A stretch of 64,000 bases of DNA from positions 124,001 to 188,000 of the forward strand of contig CANMQO010000009.1 in assembly GCA_947500055.1 (NCBI GenBank), in the 5' to 3' direction. The notes under the pieces were generated by a model. That model did no database searches. It was not told the origin of the DNA and saw nothing but the letters and a program-made list of their open reading frames with translations. The position numbers and the translations under genes are program-made. This DNA is from an uncultured Paracoccaceae bacterium (GTDB lineage Bacteria; Pseudomonadota; Alphaproteobacteria; Rhodobacterales; Rhodobacteraceae). Positions 10,758 to 20,567 of this stretch are shown piece after piece. Within the stretch, counting starts at the first letter, position 1. Every line of letters starts with the position of its first letter.

Positions 10758-11561
10758 ATGGATGATCAAGACATTGAGCTAAAAGAGATTAACCCCGCCA
10801 ATCCGCCGCAAGCGCTAACCGATGCGGCAATGGCGGAAATCACGGCGATTGCGGCACGTCAGCACAATGCCAATGGCGTCTTGATGAAGGCGATCAATTT
10901 TGTTGGTGGACAGGTTGAGGATGGGCTGAAAGTGCTGCCCAAATCTGTTCGGTCCCAGTTGGATGATGTTGCCCGCAAAGCATTGCAGCAAAGTTACGAT
11001 GTGGCCAGCAAGTCGCGTGGCGGCATGGGTGAACGGATTGCGTCGGACGGTTTGCACAAGGCGCTTGGCGCCTTGTCAGGCGCTGTGGGCGGGATCGGTG
11101 GCTTACCAACCGCCTTGGCGGAATTGCCTGTGGCCACAACGTTGATTTTTCGGGCCGTGCAGAGTGTCGCTGCCACCCATGGTGAGGATCCGCTGTCGGA
11201 GGAAACCCGGATGCAATGTCTGGCCGTCTTTGGGGCAGGTGGTCCAGGCGCGCAGGATGACGGCGTTGACACCTCCTTCATCGGTGCGCGGTTGAGCATT
11301 TCAGGCGCTGCCGTAAACGGTTTGATCCGCAAGGTCGCACCCAAATTCGCAACGATCCTGTCGCAAAAACTGGCGGCCAAGGCCGTGCCGGTTTTGGGGG
11401 CCGCTGCCGGGGCGGGTACGAATTACGCCTTCCTTGATTACTACGTATCCATCGCACATGTCCATTTCGGGCTGCGCAAACTGGCGCGCAGCCATGGTGA
11501 AAAGGCCGTGACAGATGCATTTCACGACGCGCTAATGGCGGCAAAAAACCCTCAGACCTGA
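10758..11561 (+). CDS. EcsC family protein
   Basis: EcsC-like sequence (ALSGAVGGIGGLPTALAELPVATTLIFRAVQSVAATHGEDP...LGAAAGAGTNYAFLDYY). Confidence 0.85.
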   Translation: MDDQDIELKEINPANPPQALTDAAMAEITAIAARQHNANGVLMKAINFVGGQVEDGLKVLPKSVRSQLDDVARKALQQSYDVASKSRGGMGERIASDGLHKALGALSGAVGGIGGLPTALAELPVATTLIFRAVQSVAATHGEDPLSEETRMQCLAVFGAGGPGAQDDGVDTSFIGARLSISGAAVNGLIRKVAPKFATILSQKLAAKAVPVLGAAAGAGTNYAFLDYYVSIAHVHFGLRKLARSHGEKAVTDAFHDALMAAKNPQT

Positions 11562-13795
11562 TAGACCAGCCAATCGGCGACAGCGCGGCGCACGGATTGG
11601 TCGCCATTTGCGATGGCCTTGTCCATCACCGACTTGACCTCTGTCAGGTCCACCCGGCGCAACAGATGCTTGACCGGCCCGATGGAAGCGGGGCGCATCG
11701 ACAGCGACCGCAGACCGAGGGCCGCAAAACACAAGGCCTCGACCGGGCGACCGGCATCTTCGCCACAAAAGGATACGGGCGTGTTGCTGTCGGCACAGCG
11801 TTTGATCACCTGTTCGATGAATGACAGGAAACTGACATCCAGCGTATCGTAACGCCTGCGCACCCGTTCATTTTCGCGATCGGCCGCAAAAAAGAACTGT
11901 TTGAGGTCGTTGCCCCCGATCGAGATGAAATCGACCTCTTCGAAGAACGCATCGGGCGCAAAGGCCAGCGATGGCGTTTCCAGCATTGCCCCGATTTCCA
12001 TTTCCGATGGCAACGGATGGCCCAGTTTTGTCTCGCGCGCAACGGCCTTGGCCATTTCTGCCTTGGCCGCCTGAAACTCGCGCAGTTGCGTGATGAAGGG
12101 AAACATGACTGCCAGCGGCTGACCATCGGCGGCGCGCAAAAGCGCCTGCAACTGCATCCGCAACACGCCCGGTTTGTCCAGACCAACCCGGATCGCCCGC
12201 CAGCCCATGGCCGGGTTGGGTTCGTCATTGGGTTTCATATAGGGCAGGACCTTGTCTGACCCGATATCGAGCGTTCGAAATGCGACCCTTTTGCCGCCGG
12301 CGGCATTCAGCACCCGCGAATAGAGCGCTGACAGCTCTGCCCGTCTTGGCATCTGGTTGCGGACGAGAAATTGTAACTCCGTGCGGAAAAGGCCCACCCC
12401 TTCGGCTCCTGAGCCTGAAAGCGAGGGCAGATCGGCGATCAACCCGGCATTCATTTGCAATGAAATGCGTGCCCCGCATTTTGTTTCCGCAGGCAGATCG
12501 CGAATCGAGGCATAGCGTTCCTGCGCCCGTGTCTGCATCGCCAGCTTGTCACGGAAGGCCCCATGCACCGTTTCATCAGGGCGCAAATGCGCGATCCCCT
12601 GTTCACCATCCACAAGGATCGTATCGCCATTCAACGCCTCTGCCGTGACGCCCTTAGCATTGATCACCAATGGGATTGCCCAGGCGCGGGCAACGATGGT
12701 GGCGTGGCTGCCGACGGATCCTTCCTCCAGCACAATGCCTTTCAGCGCCTTGCCATATTCCAGCAATTCGCCGGGGCCGATATTGCGGGCCACGAGGATC
12801 GGGTTGTCGGGCATATCGGCCCGCGCATCCGCACCCTGACCGGTCAGGATACGCAAGAGCCTGTTGGACAGATCGTCCAGATCGTGCAGCCGTTCGCGCA
12901 GATAGGGATCGCCGGATTTTGACAGGCGCGCGCGCGCCAGCGATTGCTCTTTTTCGACGGCCGCCTCGGCGGATAGCCCGTTTTCAACATCGGCCTTCAT
13001 CCGACGCATCCAGCCGGGTGAATTGGCAAACATCCGGTAGGCTTCGAGCACTTGTACTTGTTCGGGATCCACCGACCGGGCGCCGGTCAGCATGTTGTCG
13101 ACCGATTGACGCAGTTCTTCGATGGCGGCGTGCAGCCGCTCATTTTCAGCCACCGGATCATCCGCAATCGGATTGGTGACAACCACCCGCGGCTCGTGCA
13201 GGTACACTGTGCCTTCGCTTGCGCCTTCCTGCGCGACCGACCCTTTCAGCATGACGGGTTGCTGGTGGCGGGCGGACAGGGCGGCGCCTTCGCCGACAAA
13301 TGCGCCCAGCTCTGTCATTTCCGCAATGACCATCGCCACGATTTCCAGCGCGTAAACCTCGTCCGGAGTCAGTTCGCGCGCGGCTTTGGTCTGGACGACC
13401 AAAACGCCGAGCGATTCGCCAAGCCGTTGAATTGGCACGCCACAGAAGGATGAAAACCGCTCCTCTCCGGTTTCGGGCATATAGCGAAACCCTTTGGCGG
13501 ACGGCGCATCGGCGGTATTTACAACGCTGCCACTTTTGGCTGTGCGTCCGACCAACCCTTCGCCAAGCCGCATGCGGGTCTGGTGTACCGAGTCCTGTTC
13601 CAACCCCTGGGTTGCGCAAAGCTCCAGTGTTTCAGAATCGCGGAACAGATAGATCGAACAGACCTCTGCCCGCATTGAATTCGCAATCAGATCGACAACC
13701 TTGTTCAGGCGGGCCTGACCTTCGCTATCGGCGGCCAACGCTTCGCGCAGCCGGCCCAAAAGCTTGCGGCTTTCTGTTTCAATGCGGTGTGGCAT
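11552..13795 (-). CDS. ptsP: Phosphoenolpyruvate-protein phosphotransferase PtsP (EI-Ntr, GAF domain)
   Basis: N-terminal GAF domain, GSVGSHATIVARAWAIP active-site region, GLFRTELQFL, SFCGEDAGRP. Confidence 0.95.
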   Translation of the reverse strand: MPHRIETESRKLLGRLREALAADSEGQARLNKVVDLIANSMRAEVCSIYLFRDSETLELCATQGLEQDSVHQTRMRLGEGLVGRTAKSGSVVNTADAPSAKGFRYMPETGEERFSSFCGVPIQRLGESLGVLVVQTKAARELTPDEVYALEIVAMVIAEMTELGAFVGEGAALSARHQQPVMLKGSVAQEGASEGTVYLHEPRVVVTNPIADDPVAENERLHAAIEELRQSVDNMLTGARSVDPEQVQVLEAYRMFANSPGWMRRMKADVENGLSAEAAVEKEQSLARARLSKSGDPYLRERLHDLDDLSNRLLRILTGQGADARADMPDNPILVARNIGPGELLEYGKALKGIVLEEGSVGSHATIVARAWAIPLVINAKGVTAEALNGDTILVDGEQGIAHLRPDETVHGAFRDKLAMQTRAQERYASIRDLPAETKCGARISLQMNAGLIADLPSLSGSGAEGVGLFRTELQFLVRNQMPRRAELSALYSRVLNAAGGKRVAFRTLDIGSDKVLPYMKPNDEPNPAMGWRAIRVGLDKPGVLRMQLQALLRAADGQPLAVMFPFITQLREFQAAKAEMAKAVARETKLGHPLPSEMEIGAMLETPSLAFAPDAFFEEVDFISIGGNDLKQFFFAADRENERVRRRYDTLDVSFLSFIEQVIKRCADSNTPVSFCGEDAGRPVEALCFAALGLRSLSMRPASIGPVKHLLRRVDLTEVKSVMDKAIANGDQSVRRAVADWLVYQV

Positions 13796-13833
13796 CAGCC
13801 CCCCTGTGCGGCCGATGAAAAGAGCGAAGCCCG

Positions 13834-13856
13834 AAAAAATCTGTCACAGATTTTTT
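13834..13856. repeat. Palindrome AAAAAATCTGT-C-ACAGATTTTTT (element copy B, GT-type half)
   Basis: Perfect 11-bp arms. Confidence 0.9.
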
Positions 13857-13897
13857 GCAAGACCGGCACATCAATTGTCCCTGCCTTTGCGCCTGAT

Positions 13898-13918
13898 AAA
13901 ATCTGCGTCGCAGATTTT
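13898..13918. repeat. Palindrome AAAATCTGCG-T-CGCAGATTTT (element copy B, GC-type half)
   Basis: Perfect 10-bp arms. Confidence 0.9.
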
Positions 13919-13935
13919 GCGGTCGCCGCTCTAGA

Positions 13936-15174
13936 TCATGCCGCCTTTTCCAATTCAAAGGCATCATGAAGGGCTTGCACGGCAAGTTCCATGTATTTTC
14001 GGTCGATCAGCACGGAAATTTTTATCTCTGAGGTTGTAATGACCTTGATGTTGATCCCCTCATCGTGGAGCGCCTTGAACATCTGGGCGGCCACACCGGC
14101 GTGGCTGCGCATGCCGATCCCCACGACGGAAACCTTGGCCACCGCATCATCGGTCACAAGATCATGGAAGTTGATGTCACCGGCTGCCTTGGCCTCTTCC
14201 ATTGCTTTGACGGCCCGCATGGTCTGATCCACCGGGCAGGAAAACGTCATGTCGGTCCGGCCTTCTTCGGAAATGTTCTGGACGATCATATCGACATTCA
14301 CGCCTGCATCGGACAGCGGCCCAAAGATGGCTGCGGCAATGCCGGGCCGGTCGGCGACCGAGATGAGCGTCATCTTGGCTTCGTCCCGGGAATAGGCGAC
14401 CCCGGCTACAACATTGGATTCCATGATATCCTCCTCGTCACAGACCAGCGTTCCTGCGCTGTCGGATGGTTCTTCGAATGATGACAGGACCCGCAGACGC
14501 ACGTTATAGCGCATCGCGAGTTCGACAGAGCGGGTCTGCAGCACCTTGGCGCCGAGCGATGCCAGTTCCAGCATTTCCTCAAACGCGATCCTGTCGAGTT
14601 TGCGGGCCTTGGATGCGATGCGTGGGTCGGTGGTATAGACGCCATCGACGTCGGTATAGATGTCGCAGCGTTCCGCGCCAAAGGCGGCGGCAAAGGCCAC
14701 GGCGGTCGTGTCGGATCCGCCCCGGCCCAGTGTGGTGATGCGGCCCTCGGGGCTGATCCCCTGAAAGCCCGCGACAACGGCAACCCGCATCCCTTCGCCA
14801 AACTTGGCGTTGATATTCTCGGTCGGGATTTCCTCGATCCGGGCGGAGGAATGGGCAGAGTTGGTTTTCAACGGCACCTGCCAACCCTGCCAACTGCGGG
14901 CGGGGATTTCCATTTCCTGCAGCCGCAGCGCCATCAGACCGGCGGTGACGTTTTCACCCGATGACACAATCGCATCATATTCGCGCGCATCATAAAGGGG
15001 GGCGGTTTCGTCAACCCAGCCGACCAGTTCGTTGGTTTTACCGGACATGGCCGACACGATGACGATCACGTCATAGCCATTGGCAACCTCAACCGCGACG
15101 CGCTTTGCCGCACGTGCGATCCTGTCCAGATTGGCAACAGAGGTGCCGCCAAATTTCATCACAAGCGTGGGCAT
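13936..15174 (-). CDS. lysC: Aspartate kinase
   Basis: MPTLVMKFGGTSVANLDRI N-terminus, duplicated ACT domains. Confidence 0.96.
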   Translation of the reverse strand: MPTLVMKFGGTSVANLDRIARAAKRVAVEVANGYDVIVIVSAMSGKTNELVGWVDETAPLYDAREYDAIVSSGENVTAGLMALRLQEMEIPARSWQGWQVPLKTNSAHSSARIEEIPTENINAKFGEGMRVAVVAGFQGISPEGRITTLGRGGSDTTAVAFAAAFGAERCDIYTDVDGVYTTDPRIASKARKLDRIAFEEMLELASLGAKVLQTRSVELAMRYNVRLRVLSSFEEPSDSAGTLVCDEEDIMESNVVAGVAYSRDEAKMTLISVADRPGIAAAIFGPLSDAGVNVDMIVQNISEEGRTDMTFSCPVDQTMRAVKAMEEAKAAGDINFHDLVTDDAVAKVSVVGIGMRSHAGVAAQMFKALHDEGINIKVITTSEIKISVLIDRKYMELAVQALHDAFELEKAA

Positions 15175-15270
15175 GTTTGATCCTTTGGGTGCTATGGCAC
15201 CCCGCGCGTGTCTTATTTGCCGGTCTCTTAATCTGCCCGGTCCGCAAGAGCAATGCGCAAGTCAGGAATC

Positions 15271-15305
15271 GGCAGGCCGGGCACAGGGCGCGGCCTGCCT
15301 TTTTT
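15271..15305 (+). terminator. Intrinsic-terminator-like hairpin GGCAGGCC-13nt-GGCCTGCC-T6 (plus-strand polarity)
   Basis: 8-bp perfect stem followed by T6; both flanking genes are minus-strand. Confidence 0.55.
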
Positions 15306-15315
15306 GCAGTGCTTA

Positions 15316-17130
15316 TTACTTCGCAGCAGCCCTGATGCTGTCGCGATAGAGCGCTTTGATCAGTGAAATCATCATGAACATCATGACAATCGTGAACGGT
15401 AGGGCACCGATGATCATCGCATTCTGCAACGCGCCGAACGGGTTGGCCCCTTCGCCGCTATTGCCTGCAATAATCAATGCGCCGATCACCGCCGTCAGGA
15501 TCACACCCCAGATGATGCGGTGCTTGATGCCTGTTTCCTGTTCACCACCGGACATGATGGTGTTCATCACCAGAATGCCGGAGTCAGCGGATGTCACAAG
15601 GAAGGTCATGATCAGCACCACACACATGATTGTAATGCCTGACAGGAACCCGCCAGAGATCATCTGCCCCAGTGTCGCAAAGAGCTTTGCAGTGTTGGTG
15701 GCGCCAATGATCGCTCCGGCAGCATCGCCGTTCAGTTCCAGATCAATTGCCGTGCCGCCAAGGATGGTCATCCACAGGAAACACACGATGGCAGGTGCAA
15801 TCACACAGCCCAGGATGAACTCGCGCACTGTCCGGCCCTTGGAGATACGCGCCAGGAACAGGCCAACGAAGGGCGAGAATGCGATCCACCATGCCCAGTA
15901 GAACGTGGTCCAACCGGCTTGCCAGCCAAACTGACGCCCCTGTTCACCCGCGGCATAGATCGCCTCGGCGTCCAGTTCTGCCGCAGCGGCGGGCAGCCCG
16001 TCAGTGAAACCCGACAAGGATCCCCATGGCGATGTGGCGGAACCATAAATCGCGCTGGCATCCTCGGCAGACAGTCCGTTTGCGGCTTCGGGCAGTGCGG
16101 CTGCAAAAGCCTCGGCCGATTGTGGACCGTAGGCGCCGAAGGACAACTGAACAAAATGCAGGATGTAATCGACCAGACCCGCGCCGAACTTGGTCATTGC
16201 AAAGAAGAATGACCCGAAGACAACGAAGGTCAGCAGCAGGATCAACGACAGAACCAGGTTCAGGTTCGACAGGTATTTGATCCCCCGCCCAACGCCGGAC
16301 ACAGCCGACAGAATGGACAGACCCATGATCACAAACAGGGCTGAAAGCAGACCAACTGTGCTAGGCTTGGGCGCCTCGATATCGCCATTCATCAGCCATT
16401 CCATACCGGAAACGGCATAGACACCATCGACAAACTGGCTGACGCCGAAACCGATGGTCACCGACACACCAAGGATCGTCGCCACAACGCCCAGCACATC
16501 GACCAGGTGGCCAAGAAAGCCGTTGGCAGCCTTGCCCAAAAGCGGGGTCAGGGCCGAACGGATGGTCAGTGGCATTTCACGTGTATAGGCGTAATAGGCA
16601 AGCGACAGGCCGGTCAGCACATAGATGGCCCAGGCGTGAAACCCGTAATGCAGGAAGGTATAGCGGTATGCAGATTGCACCGCCTCTTCGCTGTTTGGTG
16701 CCACGTCACCGGCGATAACAACAGGGTTTGATCCCCACAGGCCCAGCGGTTCTGCGGTTGCAAAGACCATCAGACCAACACCCAGACCAGCGCCGAACAT
16801 CATAGAAAACCATGAGAAGTTCGAAAACTCCGGCACGGTGTCTGCAGTGCCCAGCTTTTTGCTGCCTGTCGCGGGCAGGGCCGCCAGAATGAACAGGAAG
16901 AACGCAAACAGTCCTACCGAAATAACGTAGAACCCGTTAAACCCGTTCAGCAGGGTCCCGTTCACGGATGAAAGAACCCGGTCGGCATTTCCGGGAAAGA
17001 CAAGCGCCCAGATGACAAGCAAGACCATGACTGTCTTACTGATCAGCGCGATGGGAAGGCTGTAGCCTTCGTAAAAGCCCGAGGGAGATTTCTTGATCTC
17101 CAGATCGGTAAATGGTGGTTTTATGGACAT
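15316..17130 (-). CDS. BCCT family (betaine/carnitine/choline) transporter
   Basis: Multi-spanning protein with BCCT signature region (GWQAGWTTFYWAWWIAFSPFVGLFLARISKGRTVREFILG). Confidence 0.95.
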   Translation of the reverse strand: MSIKPPFTDLEIKKSPSGFYEGYSLPIALISKTVMVLLVIWALVFPGNADRVLSSVNGTLLNGFNGFYVISVGLFAFFLFILAALPATGSKKLGTADTVPEFSNFSWFSMMFGAGLGVGLMVFATAEPLGLWGSNPVVIAGDVAPNSEEAVQSAYRYTFLHYGFHAWAIYVLTGLSLAYYAYTREMPLTIRSALTPLLGKAANGFLGHLVDVLGVVATILGVSVTIGFGVSQFVDGVYAVSGMEWLMNGDIEAPKPSTVGLLSALFVIMGLSILSAVSGVGRGIKYLSNLNLVLSLILLLTFVVFGSFFFAMTKFGAGLVDYILHFVQLSFGAYGPQSAEAFAAALPEAANGLSAEDASAIYGSATSPWGSLSGFTDGLPAAAAELDAEAIYAAGEQGRQFGWQAGWTTFYWAWWIAFSPFVGLFLARISKGRTVREFILGCVIAPAIVCFLWMTILGGTAIDLELNGDAAGAIIGATNTAKLFATLGQMISGGFLSGITIMCVVLIMTFLVTSADSGILVMNTIMSGGEQETGIKHRIIWGVILTAVIGALIIAGNSGEGANPFGALQNAMIIGALPFTIVMMFMMISLIKALYRDSIRAAAK

Positions 17131-17217
17131 TACGTTCCCCTGTTTGGTTTTTTGCGCCATGTGTTGAAAGCCCCGCAGCCAGTTGGCGCGTTGTCTGCGG
17201 GTTAAGTCTAGTTCCCT

Positions 17218-17868
17218 TTAGTCATTGTCGGATGTTCCAGCACCGGCACCCAACAAGCGGGACGCGTCCGTTGCAGGCGCATAGGTGCGCTTTGCAAAGT
17301 TATCCAAACGGGCCCAGATGTCGGACGCGACAGTGCCACGCAGGCCTGGGCGGCTTGCGGGTTCCTGACGTGTTTCCGTCTTTTGACAAATCAGCATCGC
17401 TGTTTTGTCGGTATTGATTTCAGAATGCGGATCACGCACCCAGATCCCCACACCATCGGTGTCGATTTCGACATCCTGCCAGGTCAGGCGCACGGGTTGC
17501 TTGATGTGCAATGCCGCCCATGCGGCAAAAGGCAGGACCAGCAGCGGAAAAGACACATCAGCCATTTCGATTGACTTGTTGGCTGTCAGCCGGTCAGCAC
17601 AATCGTTCAGCGCCGCACCACCGGCAAGCGGGCATAGCGGACCCGAAGGCGCGCGCCAGACACCGTCGAGCGCGGCGGGCGCAACCTGCGCATGGGCAAC
17701 ACCATCGTTCTGGGTCAATACGTCCGCCAGAAGTGCGGGCCCTGCCAGATCGTGAGAGGCCAGCCAGCGGGTCGCCCTTGCGGCCTCTTCCGCCATGCCC
17801 CAGGGCAAACCCGCACCACGCGCGGCGCGTTTGGCTTGGGCTTCGATTTCGTTCAGCGAATGGCTCAT
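17218..17868 (-). CDS. DUF3726 domain-containing protein
   Basis: SLNEIEAQAKRAARGAGLPWGMAEEAARATRWLA resembles DUF3726; ATGA overlap with upstream ORF. Confidence 0.72.
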   Translation of the reverse strand: MSHSLNEIEAQAKRAARGAGLPWGMAEEAARATRWLASHDLAGPALLADVLTQNDGVAHAQVAPAALDGVWRAPSGPLCPLAGGAALNDCADRLTANKSIEMADVSFPLLVLPFAAWAALHIKQPVRLTWQDVEIDTDGVGIWVRDPHSEINTDKTAMLICQKTETRQEPASRPGLRGTVASDIWARLDNFAKRTYAPATDASRLLGAGAGTSDND

Positions 17869-19568
17869 GACAGGTCCCGCGCAGAAGGTGGATAGGACCA
17901 GCTATCATCCTTCATGGCTTGCAATTCTTCGGGATAGGGGGCGTTGCCAAACATGCAGATACGCACCCAGCGGTCTGATCTGGGATCAAAATGCGTCGCC
18001 CCGAAAAATGACAGCTTGCAGCGCAACATGTCGATTGGCAGCAGGTCGGACCCGATCGTGTTATCGCGAATTTCTGCATAGGGCGCGCGGTTCACGACCT
18101 GCGCCCGGCGGACGCTGTGACGGTGCTCTGGATGGGCCAGCAGGAAGGTCGCCAAGGGCGCCGCGCCATCTTCATCCTGCAGGGCCGCATAGAGTGCTGC
18201 TGCATCCCGCCCCGGTGCCAAAGGCTGTTCGTAAGCGGCAATCGGTTCTTCAAACCGCTCTCCCAGACGCGGCTCCAGCTTTTCGGCTGAGACGTACCAG
18301 GCTCGCGCGCACTGTTCCTTTTCGGCCCAGTCAATGTCCAGCGCCCAGCCATAGGCACGTTCCAGAATGGCGCGCAGCTCGGCTACCCGCATGGCACCAT
18401 CGATGCGAAACGCATGCCGGTCACGATCAGACATCTGGTCGGCCAGATGATCAACCAACGCGCCATAGGGTTCCAGCATCAATGAGGCCAGACATTCCTG
18501 CGCATCTTCACCCAAGGCACTTTCGGCCCATGAAAATAGCCTGTCCCAAGGCTGCGCCGCCTGCAAATCAGCCTGTGCCACATGCGCGGCCAACTTGGTG
18601 AGATCAACACGCAATTGCACCAGCTTGTCGATCTGAATGGGGTGCGCCGAATGCCAGAGATCAGCCGAGACTATCGACCGGTCCAGTAAATCGCGAAACG
18701 CCGCAGCCTCTTCAGATGTGGCGATGGCCAAGTTGCGCACGGTGGCAATCGCCTCTTCCCGCGCGGCCACCCAATTGTTGAACAGCATCGGATGGTTGAC
18801 CAGAAACGGCGCCATGCCCAGCCCGGTTGAGTTGCCAATCCCCATGCTGCGGGCGATGTCGGCGTTCAGTTTGACGGCCTTGTCGCCGCCCTTCTGATCC
18901 GCCACATGCTGCACCAGATCGCGGACATAGGTGCGGGTCAGAAAGACCGACAGCATCTCAATCTGGAAAGGTGCTGCGCATTCGGGACGATCCGCGATCA
19001 TTTCGCGATCCGCCGCACCCAGCTTGCCCGATCCGTAAACGGCAGTGGTGCGCATCAGATAGCCAACCTTGGCAATCGCCTCCGGATCAGGTTGGGTGCC
19101 GGCCGCAAGATGGGACACGACGTGATCCCACAAACGCACGGAACGATTTGCGCGTGAGACGGACAATTCCTTTTCCGTCACGCGCCCCGCCTCTTGCAGG
19201 GGGATATTCTGTTCCAGCCGGGCAATATCGGACGCATCCGGCACACCGTCGAACAAGGTAAAGGTACTGTCCCAACGTTCCGCGATCACCCGATCAGAGC
19301 GTTGATCTGCGGGAAGGTCGTGGCCAAAGGCGATCAGTGAGTAGGTCCGATCCGGGGTATGCGCGCAGTAAACCGCATGGCCAACGCCCTTTTCATCAAA
19401 TGCAAATACCGGGCGGCTGAATGTCCAGTTCTCGCGGGTCATCCGGCGGGTCAGGATACGCATGAAGGACAAGCGGGACTGGTGAAATGACCCCAGACGG
19501 GAAAGGCGCATGACCTTTTCGGGCGCACGCTTGGAAACACCCTGTGATGTCTCGGTCTGCAGCTTCAT
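17865..19568 (-). CDS. Conserved protein of unknown function, 567 aa
   Basis: Long ORF with coding character, translationally coupled to DUF3726 gene; no family recognised. Confidence 0.8.
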   Translation of the reverse strand: MKLQTETSQGVSKRAPEKVMRLSRLGSFHQSRLSFMRILTRRMTRENWTFSRPVFAFDEKGVGHAVYCAHTPDRTYSLIAFGHDLPADQRSDRVIAERWDSTFTLFDGVPDASDIARLEQNIPLQEAGRVTEKELSVSRANRSVRLWDHVVSHLAAGTQPDPEAIAKVGYLMRTTAVYGSGKLGAADREMIADRPECAAPFQIEMLSVFLTRTYVRDLVQHVADQKGGDKAVKLNADIARSMGIGNSTGLGMAPFLVNHPMLFNNWVAAREEAIATVRNLAIATSEEAAAFRDLLDRSIVSADLWHSAHPIQIDKLVQLRVDLTKLAAHVAQADLQAAQPWDRLFSWAESALGEDAQECLASLMLEPYGALVDHLADQMSDRDRHAFRIDGAMRVAELRAILERAYGWALDIDWAEKEQCARAWYVSAEKLEPRLGERFEEPIAAYEQPLAPGRDAAALYAALQDEDGAAPLATFLLAHPEHRHSVRRAQVVNRAPYAEIRDNTIGSDLLPIDMLRCKLSFFGATHFDPRSDRWVRICMFGNAPYPEELQAMKDDSWSYPPSARDLS

Positions 19569-19592
19569 GTCTTTTCCTCCCCCCGGTAACTC

Positions 19593-20567
19593 TTAGTGCA
19601 TCGGCGTAAAGTTTTCCGCGTAAAACCTGTGCCAGTTATCCCCCATGATGCCAGCGACCTCCGCATCGCTTAGCCCCGTGGCGCGCAATCCTGCTTCGAT
19701 ATTCCCGAAATCGCGGTTGTCATTGAACCACGGCGGCATCGGCGGAAAGCCAGGTGCCGCAGCGGACCCTTCGCCAAAGTCGATTTCCTTGCTCCAACGG
19801 CCCACACGCATCCATTCCACAACACTGTCAGGCTGATCCTGACACAGATCCGTACCAATCCCCAGATGTTCGGCGCCAAATTTCTCTGCCGTCCGTGCGA
19901 TCATCTGACAAAAGCTGTCCAACGTGCAGTCGGTTTTGTCTTTCAGGTGATGCGGATAGACCGAAAAGCCCAGCATGCCGCCATTTTCGGTCACAGCGCG
20001 GATCACATCATCTTTCTTGTTCCGCAGGGCAGGCGACCATTCATACGGGTTGGCGTGGGTGATCGCGATAGGGCGCTCTGATATCTCGGCCGCCTCAATA
20101 GTGGAGCGATCCGCCGAATGGCTCATATCCACAACCAGGCCCACGCGGTTCATTTCCTTGATGACCTGTTTGCCCATGCGGGTGATGCCGGTATCCTCGG
20201 CCTCGTAACAACCCGTCGCCAGCAGGGACTGGTTGTTATAGGTCAGCTGCATGAATCGCGCGCCAAGCGTGTGCACGATTTCCACCAACCCGATATCATC
20301 CTCAATCGGGCTGGGGTTCTGAAAGCCAAAGAAGATCGCCGTCTTGCCCTCGGCCTTGGCGCGATCCACATCGCTGGCCCACTGGCCTTTGATGATCAGG
20401 TCAGGATATTGTTCGAACCAGCGGTTCCATTTCTCAAAATTCAGCACCGTTTCGCGAAAATTTTCGTGATACGCGATGGTGACATGGACAGCGTCCACGC
20501 CCCCCTTGCGCATCTGGCGAAAGATCTTTTCCGACCAATTGGCGTATTGAAGATTGTCGATCAGCAT
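19593..20567 (-). CDS. Membrane dipeptidase (peptidase family M19)-like
   Basis: M19-like sequence: VGLVVDMSHSADRSTIEAAEISERPIAITHANP, EHLGIGTDL, IMGDNWHRFY. Confidence 0.9.
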   Translation of the reverse strand: MLIDNLQYANWSEKIFRQMRKGGVDAVHVTIAYHENFRETVLNFEKWNRWFEQYPDLIIKGQWASDVDRAKAEGKTAIFFGFQNPSPIEDDIGLVEIVHTLGARFMQLTYNNQSLLATGCYEAEDTGITRMGKQVIKEMNRVGLVVDMSHSADRSTIEAAEISERPIAITHANPYEWSPALRNKKDDVIRAVTENGGMLGFSVYPHHLKDKTDCTLDSFCQMIARTAEKFGAEHLGIGTDLCQDQPDSVVEWMRVGRWSKEIDFGEGSAAAPGFPPMPPWFNDNRDFGNIEAGLRATGLSDAEVAGIMGDNWHRFYAENFTPMH

